Shown here: piece after piece, positions 27,802 through 38,155 of the stretch
Numbering within the stretch: the stretch's first letter is position 1
Layout of the letters: every line of letters starts with the position of its first letter
Source of the DNA: CALDTK01 sp963837005
GTDB taxonomy: Bacteria; Bacteroidota; Bacteroidia; Chitinophagales; Saprospiraceae
Direction: 5' to 3'
DNA: 64,000 bases
Assembly: GCA_963837005.1 (NCBI GenBank)
Contig: CAWIMC010000013.1
Location: 806,001 to 870,000 of the forward strand
Made by a program: the position numbers and the translations under genes
Notes under the pieces: model-generated
Seen by the model: the letters and a program-made list of their open reading frames with translations, nothing else
Told to the model about the DNA's origin: nothing
Databases searched by the model: none

Positions 27802-28329
27802 ATGAAACACACGCTCCTCACGCTGGCAGCTACTGCGCTGCTAGCCCTCGCCTCTCCCCAAACCCTTAGCGCCCAGCAGGTCCAGACCGCGATCGGCGGG
27901 CGGGTCGGCTCTCCGTTCGGACTCTCGGCCAAGTACTTCCTCACGGAGGAGTTCGCCCTCGAGGGGGTGGTGTCTCTGGGACTGCGCAACTTCCAACGCG
28001 ACTTCGCGATCAGCGGCGCGGGATTGTACCACTTCGACATTGACTTCGGCGAGCCGGAGTTGGAGCCGCTCAAGCTCTACGCTGGTGCTGGGGCCGGGAT
28101 CTCGCTTATCCGGTACCGCAACGGATTCTTCGTCGGTTCCGACCCGCGCGACGACCGTCGGGCGGCTGCGCTCAATCTGCGCGGCTACATCGGGTTGCAG
28201 TACGCCTTCGAGGACGTACCCCTCGAGCTCACGATCGACACGGGACCGGGAATTTACGCTGGCCGGGTGTACGACACTTTTTATGTACACTATTCGCTCG
28301 GGGTGCGGTACATCCTCGACTGGCAGTGA
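27802..28329 (+). CDS. small outer-membrane beta-barrel protein
   Basis: A 175-residue protein with a signal peptide (MKHTLLTLAATALLALASPQTLSAQ). Alternating hydrophobic strands are typical of OmpX/OmpW-like barrels, ending in an aromatic-rich strand (VHYSLGVRYILDWQ). It is a paralogue of the next gene: both share GGRVGSPFGLSAK / GARIGSPMGVSGK and a YIGLQYAFEDVPLELTID / YIGAQYLPKNLPLEFTLD segment. Function beyond an outer-membrane location is unknown. Confidence 0.8.
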   Translation: MKHTLLTLAATALLALASPQTLSAQQVQTAIGGRVGSPFGLSAKYFLTEEFALEGVVSLGLRNFQRDFAISGAGLYHFDIDFGEPELEPLKLYAGAGAGISLIRYRNGFFVGSDPRDDRRAAALNLRGYIGLQYAFEDVPLELTIDTGPGIYAGRVYDTFYVHYSLGVRYILDWQ

Positions 28330-28502
28330 TGCAAAATTTTGTTCATGCGTAAATGCATGAAATGCAGTTTGGTCGTGTACTTTCGGCGCTCACCCTGCTA
28401 ACTCGTTTCATGAGATTTGTTCACGCTCCCTTCAAAATTGTGCATTCTTTGACAAACTACCCTAAAAGGTTTGGCTTAAAGTTTGGATGTTGCGACCTTA
28501 CT

Positions 28503-29111
28503 ATGAAAGCACTACACACTACAGTAATCGGGCTCGCGCTCGTCTTCGCTACCGCGCAGGTGGCCACCGCTCAAGTCGCCACCGAAGCAACCGGTACTCG
28601 CCAGCAAGCCCGCGTCGCCGTCGGTGCCCGGATCGGTTCGCCGATGGGTGTGTCGGGCAAGGCCTTCCTTACCGAGAACATCGCCTTCGAACTCAACGGT
28701 ACGGTCCGCAACCCCGCTGAGTACCGCGAGGTCTCCATCAACGGTGGTCTGTTCTTCTACATGACCGACCACGGCTTCAACTCGCCGATGTGGAGAGGAG
28801 TGAGCCTCTACGGTGGCCTCGGCCTCGGGCGGAGCTACTTTAAGTACGATCCCGACTTCCTCGCCAACCAGGAGGAGATCACCGGCACCAACAGAGAGGG
28901 GACGATAATTACCGTAAAGCCGACTTACGCGCCGATGTCGACTAGCTACAAGGCGTATATCGGGGCACAGTACCTCCCGAAAAACCTCCCGCTCGAGTTC
29001 ACGCTCGACTTCGGCCCGAGCATCACGACCGGCAAAGTACCTAACGCCATCGGCGGACATGCCTCCCTCGGGGTTCGCTACATTGTCTTCCGCCAGAAGG
29101 CGCAAGGCTAG
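28503..29111 (+). CDS. small outer-membrane beta-barrel protein, paralogue
   Basis: A 202-residue protein with a signal peptide (MKALHTTVIGLALVFATAQVATAQ) and the same barrel pattern as the preceding gene, from which it seems to derive by duplication. The 170-base leader before it is noticeably AT-richer than the surroundings (TTTG and TAAAGTTTG words near 28448-28485). It probably contains its own promoter, although the spacing does not match the Bacteroidota consensus. Confidence 0.8.
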   Translation: MKALHTTVIGLALVFATAQVATAQVATEATGTRQQARVAVGARIGSPMGVSGKAFLTENIAFELNGTVRNPAEYREVSINGGLFFYMTDHGFNSPMWRGVSLYGGLGLGRSYFKYDPDFLANQEEITGTNREGTIITVKPTYAPMSTSYKAYIGAQYLPKNLPLEFTLDFGPSITTGKVPNAIGGHASLGVRYIVFRQKAQG

Positions 29112-29194
29112 GGCCACTCCTTCGCTACCGCACTTCACTACACCAACGGCATCGCCCGCGTTCGACCAAGAGTGTCGTGCGCGGGCGACGTCGT

Positions 29195-30307
29195 TTACCA
29201 CCCACGGCGTCCGATGAGGCCCAGTGCGCCGAACACTACATAGTACACCGCTACTCCTGCATCCAGCACGGGTTGCCATGTCTCTAAATCGGGTTCGCCG
29301 AGTCCGTGCTCGACTTTCGCCATTGCCGACCACACCACCCCTATCCGCAAGGCGTAAAGCGTCAAGGCCTCAGCCCACGCACCGAGGCCGAGCAGGAGTA
29401 CGATCCCGAGGTAGTGCGTGACGTGCGAGGCGGCCAGTGCGCCCAGCGCCACTTGGCTCTCCCGGCGGTACGCTCCCCCAACCGCCATGTGCCGACGCTT
29501 CTGTCGAATGTATGCGGCCCACGTGCGTTTGGGCGCTGAGTACACCCAGCTCTCCGGGGCAAGGCACACGGCCGTGTTGCAGGTCGTCGCCCCGGCATTG
29601 ACGAGCAGGTCGTCGTCGCCGCCGGTGAGGTGCGCGTGCGCCCGAAAGCCCCCGAGTCGATCGTACACCGCGCGGTGGTAGAGCAGGTTGCGCCCGACCC
29701 CCATGTAGGGATGCCCCACCAGCGCTGCGCTGAGGTACTGCGCCGCCGTGTAGACGGTCTCGTACCGGATCCAGCGGTTGAGCAAGCCGGGGTGCCTGTC
29801 TTGCGGCCCGTACCCGAGCACGATCTCCGTACCGGGCCGGCGGGCGCGCATCATTGCCGTGACCCAGTCGCGGCTCGCCGGGCGGCAGTCGGCGTCGGTG
29901 GTGAGGAGCCACGTATGCCTGGCCTCGGCGATGCTGCGGGCGAGGGCACCCTTCTTGCCGGGGTGCCGCTTGATGGTCTCGAAGACGACCCGCAACGCCG
30001 GGTGGCGGTCGGCGGCTTTCGCCAAAACATCCAGGCTCCCGTCCGAACTGGCGTCGTCGGTGACCACGACCTCTAGCGCGGGGTAGGCTTGCGCCAAAAC
30101 ATCCGGGAGGCAAGTAGCCAGATTGGTGCCTTCGTTGCGGGCCGCCATGACGATCGACACCGGGGCAGCCCACGTGCTGGGCTGCTGGCGACCGGGTGTT
30201 GGGTTTTGCCGAAAGGCGGCTACCAAACGGCCTAGAGGGTACACGTAAAACGCAAGATTGACAACCGTCGCCAACGCCGTCACGCTCAAGATCACCGATA
30301 GTACCAC
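29195..30307 (-). CDS. membrane glycosyltransferase family 2
   Basis: A 370-residue GT2 enzyme. An N-terminal helix (VILSVTALATVVNLAFYVYPLG) precedes a GT-A domain with VSIVMAARNEGTNL, VVTDDASSDGS, a DxD-type metal site in LLTTDADCRPA and a QKRRHM stretch equivalent to the Q/RxxRW motif. C-terminal helices follow (YLGIVLLLGLGAWAEAL, YVVFGALGLIG). It probably transfers sugars to a membrane acceptor. Hairpin motifs at 30014, 30086 and 30204. Confidence 0.88.
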   Translation of the reverse strand: MVLSVILSVTALATVVNLAFYVYPLGRLVAAFRQNPTPGRQQPSTWAAPVSIVMAARNEGTNLATCLPDVLAQAYPALEVVVTDDASSDGSLDVLAKAADRHPALRVVFETIKRHPGKKGALARSIAEARHTWLLTTDADCRPASRDWVTAMMRARRPGTEIVLGYGPQDRHPGLLNRWIRYETVYTAAQYLSAALVGHPYMGVGRNLLYHRAVYDRLGGFRAHAHLTGGDDDLLVNAGATTCNTAVCLAPESWVYSAPKRTWAAYIRQKRRHMAVGGAYRRESQVALGALAASHVTHYLGIVLLLGLGAWAEALTLYALRIGVVWSAMAKVEHGLGEPDLETWQPVLDAGVAVYYVVFGALGLIGRRGW

Positions 30308-30376
30308 GCACCAAAGGTGCCTCTTCCCGGGGGAAGGGTCGGGGGGCTACTTTCGCTCGTCAAAACCCCCTCGCCC

Positions 30377-30829
30377 ATGCGTGCCGTCGTCCAACGCGTA
30401 AGCTCTGCTAGCGTCGTCGCGGATGGCGTGCCGACCGGCAGCATCGAGCACGGCCTGCTGATCTTGCTCGGCGTCGAGATCGGCGACACCAACGAGGAGC
30501 TCGACTGGCTCGTCCGCAAGATCGTCGGCCTACGCATCTTCGGCGACGCCGACGGCCAGATGAACCTCGACCTCGCCGCCGTCGGTGGGCGCTGTCTGAT
30601 CGTGAGCCAATTTACGCTGCTTGCCTCCAGCAAGAAGGGCAACCGGCCCGGCTACACACGCTCAGCCCGCCCGGAGGAGGCCGTGCCGCTGTACGAGACT
30701 TTCGTCAAAACGCTCGCCCTGCTCAGCGGGACCGAGGTAGCAACCGGGGTCTTTGGGGCCGACATGCAGGTGAGCCTCGTCAACGATGGCCCGGTGACGA
30801 TCGTGATCGACACGCGGCTCAAAGAGTAG
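30377..30829 (+). CDS. dtd: D-aminoacyl-tRNA deacylase
   Basis: A 150-residue DTD enzyme, which hydrolyses D-aminoacyl-tRNA (and Gly-tRNA-Ala) to protect translation. The full family length and both signature motifs are present: SQFTLLA (about 77-83) and the cross-subunit NDGPVTI (about 137-143). Start MRAVVQRV is canonical. It is followed after 24 bases by the MazG-domain gene. A hairpin motif at 30697-30710 has a GAC/GTC stem. Confidence 0.97.
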   Translation: MRAVVQRVSSASVVADGVPTGSIEHGLLILLGVEIGDTNEELDWLVRKIVGLRIFGDADGQMNLDLAAVGGRCLIVSQFTLLASSKKGNRPGYTRSARPEEAVPLYETFVKTLALLSGTEVATGVFGADMQVSLVNDGPVTIVIDTRLKE

Positions 30830-30853
30830 CGCCCGTCGAATACCTTGGGGGCC

Positions 30854-31861
30854 ATGCAGCGCTACGTCCAACAGCTCATCGACGAACTTCGGTCCCGCAC
30901 CGAGACCCGCATCGCCCACCTCGAAAGCGAGGAGTCCGCCCCGCCGCCGCCCAAACTCCCGGGGGAGGCGGACGAATACGACGACCTCTATGGCGACATG
31001 GCCGACCACTTCCGCGATGTCGAGTCCTACCTGGCCGGTCCGGTGGAGGGCGTCACGCAATCTCTGGCGTACTACGCTGAGGTCGACCTGTCCGCTTTGC
31101 CGCCGCCCGATAAGCTCAGTGCGGAAGAGGCGCAAGCACTTTTCGACGAACTCAACTACCTCATCAGTACCCACGGCCACACCGTCGAACTCGATCTCGC
31201 TGAGGATTGTCCGCCGCAGCTCCGGTATGGGTACATGCTGAAGACGCTCGCAGAGCCGACCGTCATGATGATGGGGGGGCACAGCGGGCACGATTGCGCG
31301 AATAATCCCATTGGGTGCGAGTTTGGTGAGTACTGTGGGTGTTTTCGCTACTACACGCACGCTGGCTTCCTCAAGGCCGGTGGCGATCCGTCTATCCCGG
31401 CAGCGCGCTTCCCGACGCGTGAGCAGCTCGCGGACACCTTCCCAGAGTTCCTCGAAGACGAGGACGAGGACGAAGACGACGACAACAAGGTCCACTTCCA
31501 TCTCAACCCCGCCCACGCCTCCATCGACCTGTCGCACCTACAAAGCCTGGTAGACGACTGGATCAAGCGCGTTGGCGTACGCTACTTCAACGAACTCACC
31601 AACACCGCCGTCCTTGCCGAGGAGGTCGGCGAAGTGGCCCGCCTAGCTGCGCGTCTCTACGGCGAGCAGAGTTTCAAGACTCCCGAGGCCGCAGCTTCCG
31701 CCAAAACTGACTGGGCCGACGAGCTTTCGGATGTATTGTTCGTATTGACCTGCCTTGCCAACCAAACCGGCGTCGACCTCACGGAGGCCTTTGCGAAAGG
31801 TATGGCCAAGCGCAGCAGTCGCGACAAGGATCGGCATAGGGGAAATGATAAGCTGGGGTGA
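30854..31861 (+). CDS. MazG-like pyrophosphohydrolase fused to an unknown N-terminal domain
   Basis: A 335-residue protein. The C-terminal ~110 residues are a MazG/nucleotide-pyrophosphohydrolase helical domain with its acidic metal motif (LAEEVGEVARLAARLYGEQS and DWADELSDVLFVLTCLA). The first ~190 residues form a domain I do not recognise, with a Cys/His cluster (HSGHDCANNPIGCEFGEYCGC) that could bind metal. An acidic linker (EFLEDEDEDEDDDNK) joins them. Stand-alone homologues of the C-terminal domain are about 110 residues, so this is a fusion. Confidence 0.8.
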   Translation: MQRYVQQLIDELRSRTETRIAHLESEESAPPPPKLPGEADEYDDLYGDMADHFRDVESYLAGPVEGVTQSLAYYAEVDLSALPPPDKLSAEEAQALFDELNYLISTHGHTVELDLAEDCPPQLRYGYMLKTLAEPTVMMMGGHSGHDCANNPIGCEFGEYCGCFRYYTHAGFLKAGGDPSIPAARFPTREQLADTFPEFLEDEDEDEDDDNKVHFHLNPAHASIDLSHLQSLVDDWIKRVGVRYFNELTNTAVLAEEVGEVARLAARLYGEQSFKTPEAAASAKTDWADELSDVLFVLTCLANQTGVDLTEAFAKGMAKRSSRDKDRHRGNDKLG

Positions 31862-31933
31862 GAGCCTACGGATTTTAGTGCTCTGGTGCGGAGGTAGTTT
31901 GGTTGCTTCTTGGTGGCTCCAGGGCGAGGGGTT

Positions 31934-32094
31934 GGCTTACGCGCTTCCGCGCGGTGCCCCCTCGTTCTGAAGTCACCAAAAAGCACCACACAATTGATTG
32001 TGGTGCCGCTTGGTCAATCGACATGCCTGCGAGTGAATGGCCCGGTTCGGGTTCTGGAGGTCAGCAGCGGGCACCGCGCGGAAGCGCGAAAGCC
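31934..32094. repeat. MITE-like element with 26-bp terminal inverted repeats
   Basis: 31934-31959 and 32069-32094 are inverted copies with one mismatch over 26 bp (core GCGCTTCCGCGCGGTGCCC). Inside lies a hairpin at about 31983-32006 (GCACCACA/TGTGGTGC). No gene is seen within it. It lies between convergent genes, where it could also end transcription. Confidence 0.7.
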
Positions 32095-32126
32095 GCCCGC
32101 TGACACATTGAAAAATTGGCCTCACC

Positions 32127-34560
32127 TTACTTCACCTGCACCTCCAGCTTCTCCCCCACCGCTTCGCTGCTCGTCCCTACGTAAATATGGAACGCCCCGG
32201 CCTCCACGTGCCAGCCCGCCTCTGGGGTCCAATATTGAAGGTGTTTTGGCGAAAGCTGGAAAGTGACCGTCTTGGTCTCCCCCGCAGCGAGCGTCACCGA
32301 CTGAAAGCCCTTGAGTTCTCTGACGGGGCGGACGCGCTTGGCGACGGGGTCTTGGAGGTAGAGTTGGACGGTCTCGCGGCCGGTGCGGGAGCCGGTGTTG
32401 CGGATGGTGGCAGTAACGGTGAGGGAGCCGCTACTGACGGCGGCGCTACCGCTGGTGAGGGTGTTTTGCGAAAGCGTCGGCCTTCCCACCTCGAAGGTGG
32501 TGTAGCTCAGGCCGTGGCCAAAGGCATACTGCGCGGTGCGGGGAGCGTCCATGTAGTGACTGTTAAAGACGATGCTTTGCTCGGTGGGGCGGCCCGCAGG
32601 ACCGGGGCGGCCAGTGGAGTACTCGCGGTAGGTGAGTGGCTCTTGGCCGACAGTGTAGGGGAAGCTTACGGGGAGTTTGCCGTCAGCGTCGTGGTCGCCG
32701 TAGAGCACCTGCGCGATGCCCTCGTTGCCAAAGGTGCCAGGCTGCCAGGCAAGCAAGATGGCCTTAGCCTTGTCGGCGACGGAGCCGAGGGCCAACGGTC
32801 GGCCGGCGTAGAGTACGACGACCACGTTCGGGTTGACGGCCTGCACAGCGTCGAAGAGTTCCTGCTGAAGACCCGGCAGGCGGATGTCGGCGCGACTGCG
32901 GGCCTCCCCGGTCATGAAGCCAGGTTCGCCGAGGGCGAGCACGACGACCTCGGCGTTGCGCGCCGCGCGGATGGCCTCCTCTATGCCACTACGGTCGGTG
33001 GTGTTGACCTGGAGTTCGTAGAGAAATTCGCTCTTGGAGCCTTTGACGAGGGTGTTGGGACCGGCGGTATAGGGAAGGGCAGAGCCGGTGAGCGCGTTGA
33101 CGGCTTCCTGGAGGGAGATGGCCGAGTTGCGATCGGCGCCGAGGCTCCAAGTGCCGAGGGGGGAGTCTTTGTCGGCGGCGAGGTCGCCGATGAGCACGAC
33201 GCGCTGTCCGGATTTGCGCAAGGGGAGGAGCTTGCCGTCGTTTTTGAGCAAGACGGCGCTCGAGGCGGCGGTCTCGACGGCGGCGGCGCGCATCGCGGCA
33301 CTCTTCGTGACGCTCGCCTCGCGGACCGGATCGCAGTAGCGGTATGGGTCGTCGAAGAGACCGAGCGCCAACTTGACGCGTAGGATGCGGCGTACCGCAT
33401 CGTCGAGCATGGCGACATTGACGTGGCCAGCCTCGACGAGGGCTGGGAGGTGGTCGATGTAGGCGCGGGTCTCCATGTCCATGTCGCTGCCGGCCTTGAC
33501 GGCCATCTCGGCGGCACCGGCCTGGTCGGCGACGGCCCCGTGAGCCACCATCTCCCCGATGGAGTTCCAGTCGCTCACGATAAAGCCCGGCCAGCCGAGT
33601 TCGCCCTTGAGCCAGTCGCGCTGAAGCTTCTTAGAGCCCGTCACCGGCACGCCGCCAAGCGTATTGAAGCCGTTCATGAAGGTAGCTGACCCTGCCTCCG
33701 CAGCGGCCCGAAACGGCGGGAGGATATCGTTGTAGAGGGTGTAGTCGCTCACGTCGACGGCGTTGTAGTCGCGCCCGCCTGCCGAGTAGCCATACCCCGC
33801 GAAGTGCTTCGTGCAGGCGGCGATCGTATTGGCCGCGCTGAGGTCGTCCCCCTGGAAGCCCCGCACCCGCGCCGCGGCGATCTCACTGCCGAGGAAGGGG
33901 TCCTCCCCAGCCCCCTCGACGATGCGCCCCCAGCGGGCGTCCGGGCTCACGTCGACCATGGGCGCAAAGGTCCAGTGGATGCCGTAGGCGCTCGCTTCGA
34001 CGCCGGCCCAACGGGAGGCGTTGCGGATCAGCTCTAGGTCCCAGGTGGCGGCCTCGGCCAGCGGCACCGGGAATTGTGTCTTGTACCCGTGGATCACATC
34101 GAAGCCGAAGATGACCGGGATGCGCAAGCGGCTCTGCATGGCGAGTTCCTGGATCTTGCGCGTGCTCTCGGCCCCGGTAACGTTGAGCATCGAGCCGACG
34201 AGCCCCTGCTTGACTTGATTAAAGCGCTCCTCTGCGTTGCCGCCGGTGGGAGCCGGGCCGGTTACGTCGTAAAAACTCGTGTACTGGTTCATCTGCCCGG
34301 CCTTCTCAGCGACGGTCATCGCGGCGATGAGGCTATCGACGCGGCCCTCCTGGGCGGGCGTGAGGTAGAGCGGGTGCTCGGGGGTAAGTGGTTTTTGCGA
34401 AAGCGGACCGGCATTCGTAATCGGCCCCTCGGCGATAGACTCAGTGATGCCGATGATGGGCTCACGGAGGAGGTGGGCGGGAAGCCTTGGGCGTGCAGGC
34501 GGGAGGCGAGGAGGGCGGCGTCGCCAAAAGGGACAGGGAGACGCATGGGGGAAAGGTAGT
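32127..34560 (-). CDS. glycoside hydrolase family 3 (beta-glucosidase-like)
   Basis: A BglX-like exo-glycosidase of about 780-800 residues. GH3 N-terminal domain: MTVAEKAGQMNQ, HGYKTQFPVPLAEAATWD, TKHFAGYG, and the nucleophile Asp in FIVSDWNSIGEM. GH3 C-terminal domain: VLLKNDGKLLPL. Fibronectin III-like C-terminal domain: AFGHGLSYTTF. The start is unclear. The open frame continues to 34721 but the first ~90 residues are arginine/proline-rich. Another frame from ATG 34546 (MRLPVPFGDAALL) may be the true beginning joined by a frameshift near 34470, so no signal peptide can be confirmed. Confidence 0.82.
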
Positions 34561-34797
34561 GATGCCTGACGGCGCTGACCTAGGTGGCGCTGACCTAAAG
34601 GTGGCGATGACCTTTGCGGCGATGGCCTGCGGCGTTCCCTCCTGACGCGCTTTGCTAACGGCACGCACGACGGGCATACATGACGGGCACATACGACGGG
34701 AACGTTGAAGGCTAACGCCACCGTAGGTCATACGCCACCGTAGGTCAACGTTGCGGATGGCCGCAGGCCATCCGCCAACCCCATTTACTTTGCGCAG
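34561..34797. other. repeat-rich intergenic region
   Basis: Short imperfect repeats (GGCGCTGACCTA twice; CGCCACCGTAGGTCA twice) lie between divergent GH3 and galT. No gene is seen. Promoters for both are expected here. Confidence 0.4.
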
Positions 34798-35835
34798 ATG
34801 AGTACCTCGGCCTCGAATCGCTGGCACAAGCGCTACCACCCGCTCCGGCGGCAGTGGGTCGTGTACGCGGGGCACGGAATACGCGGCCGTGGAGTTTCGA
34901 TACGGCTTTCGCCAAAACGACGGACATACCGAGCTACGATCCGACCTGCTACCTCTGTCCCGGCAACACCCGCGTGTCGGGAGCAGCGAATCCGGATTTA
35001 CGAGATGTATATCTCTTCGGGAACGATCACCCGGTGGTGGGCGCGGAGGCCCCAGACGTCGTGCACGGAAGAGGTCTATACCGAACAGCGCCCGCCCGCG
35101 GTCACGCCAAGGTGCTGTGCTACCATCCGGAGCACAACCGCACGATGTCGGATATCCCGCTCGCCGAACGTCGTCCGGGTCTTCGAGACCTTTCGCGCCG
35201 AGACGATCGCGATGACCGCCGACCCGAGCGTGCACAGCCTGCTCATCTTCGAGAACAAGGGCGAGGTGGTGGGCGTGTCCAATCCACATCCGCACTGCCA
35301 GTTGTACGCGCTGGACTTCCCGCTGGGACTGGTGACAAACGAGCTGGCGGCGGTGACGGCTCACCGCGAGGACAACAGGACGCAATCTCTTCGCCGATAT
35401 TCTCGACGCCGAACTGGCGGACGGCCGGCGTCGTCGCAGAGAATCGAGCACGCCGTGGCCTTCGTACCGTTTTTCGCACGCTGTGCCTACGAAGTGATGA
35501 TCTTCCCGCGACGGCGGCACGCAACGTTGACGACGATGTCCGACGAGGAGTTGGTCGGTCTGGCGGCGGTCTTCCAGGAGGTAAACCAGCGCTACGACGC
35601 CAATTTCGGGATGACCTTTCCGTACGTCATGTCGCTGCTACAGGCGCCGCTCGACGGTGGCGACTATCCCGACTACCATTTGCACATCTTGCTTCAGCCG
35701 CCGCTGCGCCAGCCGGGCCTACCGAAGTTTCTGGCCGGACCGGAGACGGGAGCGGACACCTTCATGGCCGATACCATCCCCGAGGAGAAAGCCGCGGAGT
35801 TGCGTAACGTTAGGCTCCCAATGACGAACCTATGA
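34798..35835 (+). pseudogene. galT: galactose-1-phosphate uridylyltransferase, frame broken about five times
   Basis: The Leloir enzyme exchanging UMP between UDP-glucose and galactose-1-phosphate. All its motifs are present but spread over three frames: HKRYHPLRRQWVVYAGH, RNTRPWS...DPTCYLCPGNTRVSG (zinc CxxC), FENKGEVVGVSNPHPHCQLYA (catalytic HPH), and EVMIFPRRRHATLTTM...YHLHILLQPPLR. Changes of frame fall near 34875, 35165, 35385, 35420 and 35445. The residues themselves are well conserved, so the damage is either very recent or due to sequence error. Confidence 0.75.
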
Positions 35836-37110
35836 GTGACGCTTACGAAGCCTCTGCGCCCGGGCGCCTCGACGTGCTCGGGGGCATCGCCGATTACGCC
35901 GGGAGTGCCGTACTTCAACTGCCGATCAAGGAGCGGACCTACGTCTCGCTAGACGTGGCGGGACGATGCGCAGATCACCGTCGACAGCGACACAGAGCCG
36001 ACTCAGGAAACAGCAGCGCAGCGTCGAGATCAAAGTGGTAACGACCTTGGCGCACCTGAACGAGACTCGGACCTCCCTCCTGGAGCCTCTACGTGCTCGG
36101 TTGCATTGCCATCGGCTCCGCGGACGGGCCTATTCATGGTGCGTGGCATGCGACCTGCAGGTGCGCAGCGACGTGCCGGTCGGGGCGGGGCTGTCGAGCT
36201 CGGCCGCGCTCACGGTGGCGACGTGGCGGGTTTTGGCGAAAGCCTTCTCCTGGACGGCTCGCGCCACAACAACTCGCACACCTGGCCCAGCGCGTCGAGA
36301 CACGAAATCGTCGGGGCACCGTGCGGGACTCATGGACCAACTGGCGGTGCACTGCGGGAATCCGGGGGAGCTGATCCCGATCATGTGTCGGCCCGACCCG
36401 ATCGGCCCGCCGCTTCCGGTGCCGCCGCTAGGTGGCGCTTCTGGGCGGTGGACAGCGGCGTGCGGCACTCCGTTCAGAGCGACGAGGCCTACGGGACGGC
36501 GCGGGCAGCGAGCTTCATGGGGCTGCAGATATCTGCGTCGCGACCACGGCGTTCAGGGCAGCTACCTCACGGAAATGGGAGCTACCGGCCCTCGTCACGA
36601 GGAGAAGCGCGCCAAGCAGAGCGTGTCTCGAGGAGCTGCCGAAAGAGATGACACGGGACGGAATTCACTGCGCACGTTACGGCGGATTCGAAGACGCACC
36701 TGAGTCTCGTCGTGCCCGACCGTGTTTACCCCGTCCAAGCAGCCACCGAGCACCCGATCCACGAACACGAGCGAATCGTTGGATGATGGTCGCGGACCAG
36801 GTGCGCCAGTCGCGGCGAACCCCCGACATCACGTCGCCACCGAATGAAGGACGCCATCGAGCAGTGCGGCGGCGTATGTTATTGGCGCACGGGGGCTACG
36901 TCCGCTCGGACTCGGACACGCGGCCACCGACACGATTGTGAACGCGGTCTGCGACTCGGAGCCCGCACTGGACTCTACGGCGCACGGATAACCGGTGGCG
37001 GCAGCGGCGGCTCGGTGGTGGTGCTCGGGGACGAGCGCAGCGACGGGCTCGACTTGGCGAGCGCTCGGGTCCCGGCACATCGGGTATTCAGGTTTATCCA
37101 TAGACCGGGG
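35832..37110 (+). pseudogene. galK: GHMP sugar kinase (galactokinase type), many frameshifts
   Basis: Begins MSDAYEASAPGRLDVLGGIADYAG, a galactokinase/arabinokinase-type N-terminus whose ATG overlaps the galT stop (ATGA). Later pieces lie in different frames: LGCIAIGSADGPIHGAWH, VRSDVPVGAGLSSSAALTVA (GHMP ATP motif), GLMDQLAVHCGNPGELIPIM, WAVDSGVRHSV, GARITGGGSGGSVVVLG (C-terminal GHMP motif). Frames change every 50-150 bases. Its place after galT argues for galactokinase; the GGIADY motif is also seen in arabinokinase-like members. Confidence 0.65.
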
Positions 37111-37147
37111 CTCAACTTGCCAGCCGCGCCAGACGTTTGGCCCGGCG

Positions 37148-38155
37148 ATGCCTATTTCCACCGATATCCTCATCATCGGCGCCGGCCCGGTCGGCCTGTT
37201 CACCGTCTTCGAAGCCGGCCTGCTCAAGCTCCGTTGTCACCTCGTCGACGCCCTCCCGCAGGTCGGCGGACAGCTCACCGAGATCTACCCGAAGAAGCCG
37301 ATCTACGACATCCCCGGCTACCCGAGCGTGCTGGCCGGCGACCTCGTCGCCAATCTCGAGGCCCAGATCGCCCCCTTCAAACCGACCTACTCCCTCGGCC
37401 AGCGCGCCGAGAAGTTGAAGCGCCTCGAGGATGGTAGCTTCCGGCTCACCACCAGCCGCAAGGAAGTCATCGAGGCGCCCGTCATCGCGATCGCCGGCGG
37501 GCTGGGCTGCTTCGAGCCGCGCAAGCCGCCCATCAAGGGCATCGAGCACTACGAGGACAACGGCGTGGATTACATTATTCGCGACCCGGAGGTGTACCGC
37601 GACAAGCGCATCGTGATCGCCGGGGGCGGGGACTCAGCCCTCGACTGGAGCATATTCCTCGCCGACGTGGCCGCCGAGGTGACGCTCGTCCACCGGCGGA
37701 CGAGTTTTCGCGGCGCGCTAGACTCGGTGGAGAAGGTGATGGTTTTGGCGGAAGCCGGACGAATCAAGCTCGTCACCGACGCACAGGTCACTGGACTACT
37801 AGGCGATGACGAACTTACGGGCGTCGTCCTCGAGGAGGCTGGCCAGGAGCGCAATCTAGACTGCGATCACTTCATTCCGCTGTTCGGGCTTTCGCCAAAA
37901 CTCGGCCCGATCGCCGATTGGAATCTTGCGTTAGACGGCAGCGCCATCGAGGTGAGCACGGAGGATTACTCGACGAGCGTACCGGGGATCTACGCCATCG
38001 GCGACATCAATACGTATCCTGGAAAGCTAAAGCTGATTCTGTGCGGCTTCCACGAAGGGACGCTCATGGTGCAGAGCGCCTTCAAGCGTATCCACCCGGA
38101 GCAGAAGTTGAGCTTCAAGTATACCACGGTGACGGGGGCGCCGGGGGGCTTTTAG
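37148..38155 (+). CDS. thioredoxin-reductase-like ferredoxin/flavodoxin-NADP reductase
   Basis: A 335-residue two-dinucleotide-domain flavoprotein. FAD site: IIGAGPVGLFTVFEAG (about 9-24) and GGQLTEIYPKKPIYDIPG. NADPH site: IVIAGGGDSALDWS (about 155-168), then HRRTSFRG. The C-terminal FAD contact is YAIGDINTYPGKLKLI. The CxxC redox pair of true thioredoxin reductases is absent and the typical C-terminal extension is present, which fits the YumC-type NADP reductases. It is intact although it follows the broken galK. Confidence 0.92.
   Translation: MPISTDILIIGAGPVGLFTVFEAGLLKLRCHLVDALPQVGGQLTEIYPKKPIYDIPGYPSVLAGDLVANLEAQIAPFKPTYSLGQRAEKLKRLEDGSFRLTTSRKEVIEAPVIAIAGGLGCFEPRKPPIKGIEHYEDNGVDYIIRDPEVYRDKRIVIAGGGDSALDWSIFLADVAAEVTLVHRRTSFRGALDSVEKVMVLAEAGRIKLVTDAQVTGLLGDDELTGVVLEEAGQERNLDCDHFIPLFGLSPKLGPIADWNLALDGSAIEVSTEDYSTSVPGIYAIGDINTYPGKLKLILCGFHEGTLMVQSAFKRIHPEQKLSFKYTTVTGAPGGF

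Noticed and set aside
32187..33383. 398-residue rightward frame opposite the GH3 gene
   Set aside because: A shadow of the GH3 codons: Gly/Val/Ala/Glu-rich without motifs, while the leftward frame has all GH3 signatures.
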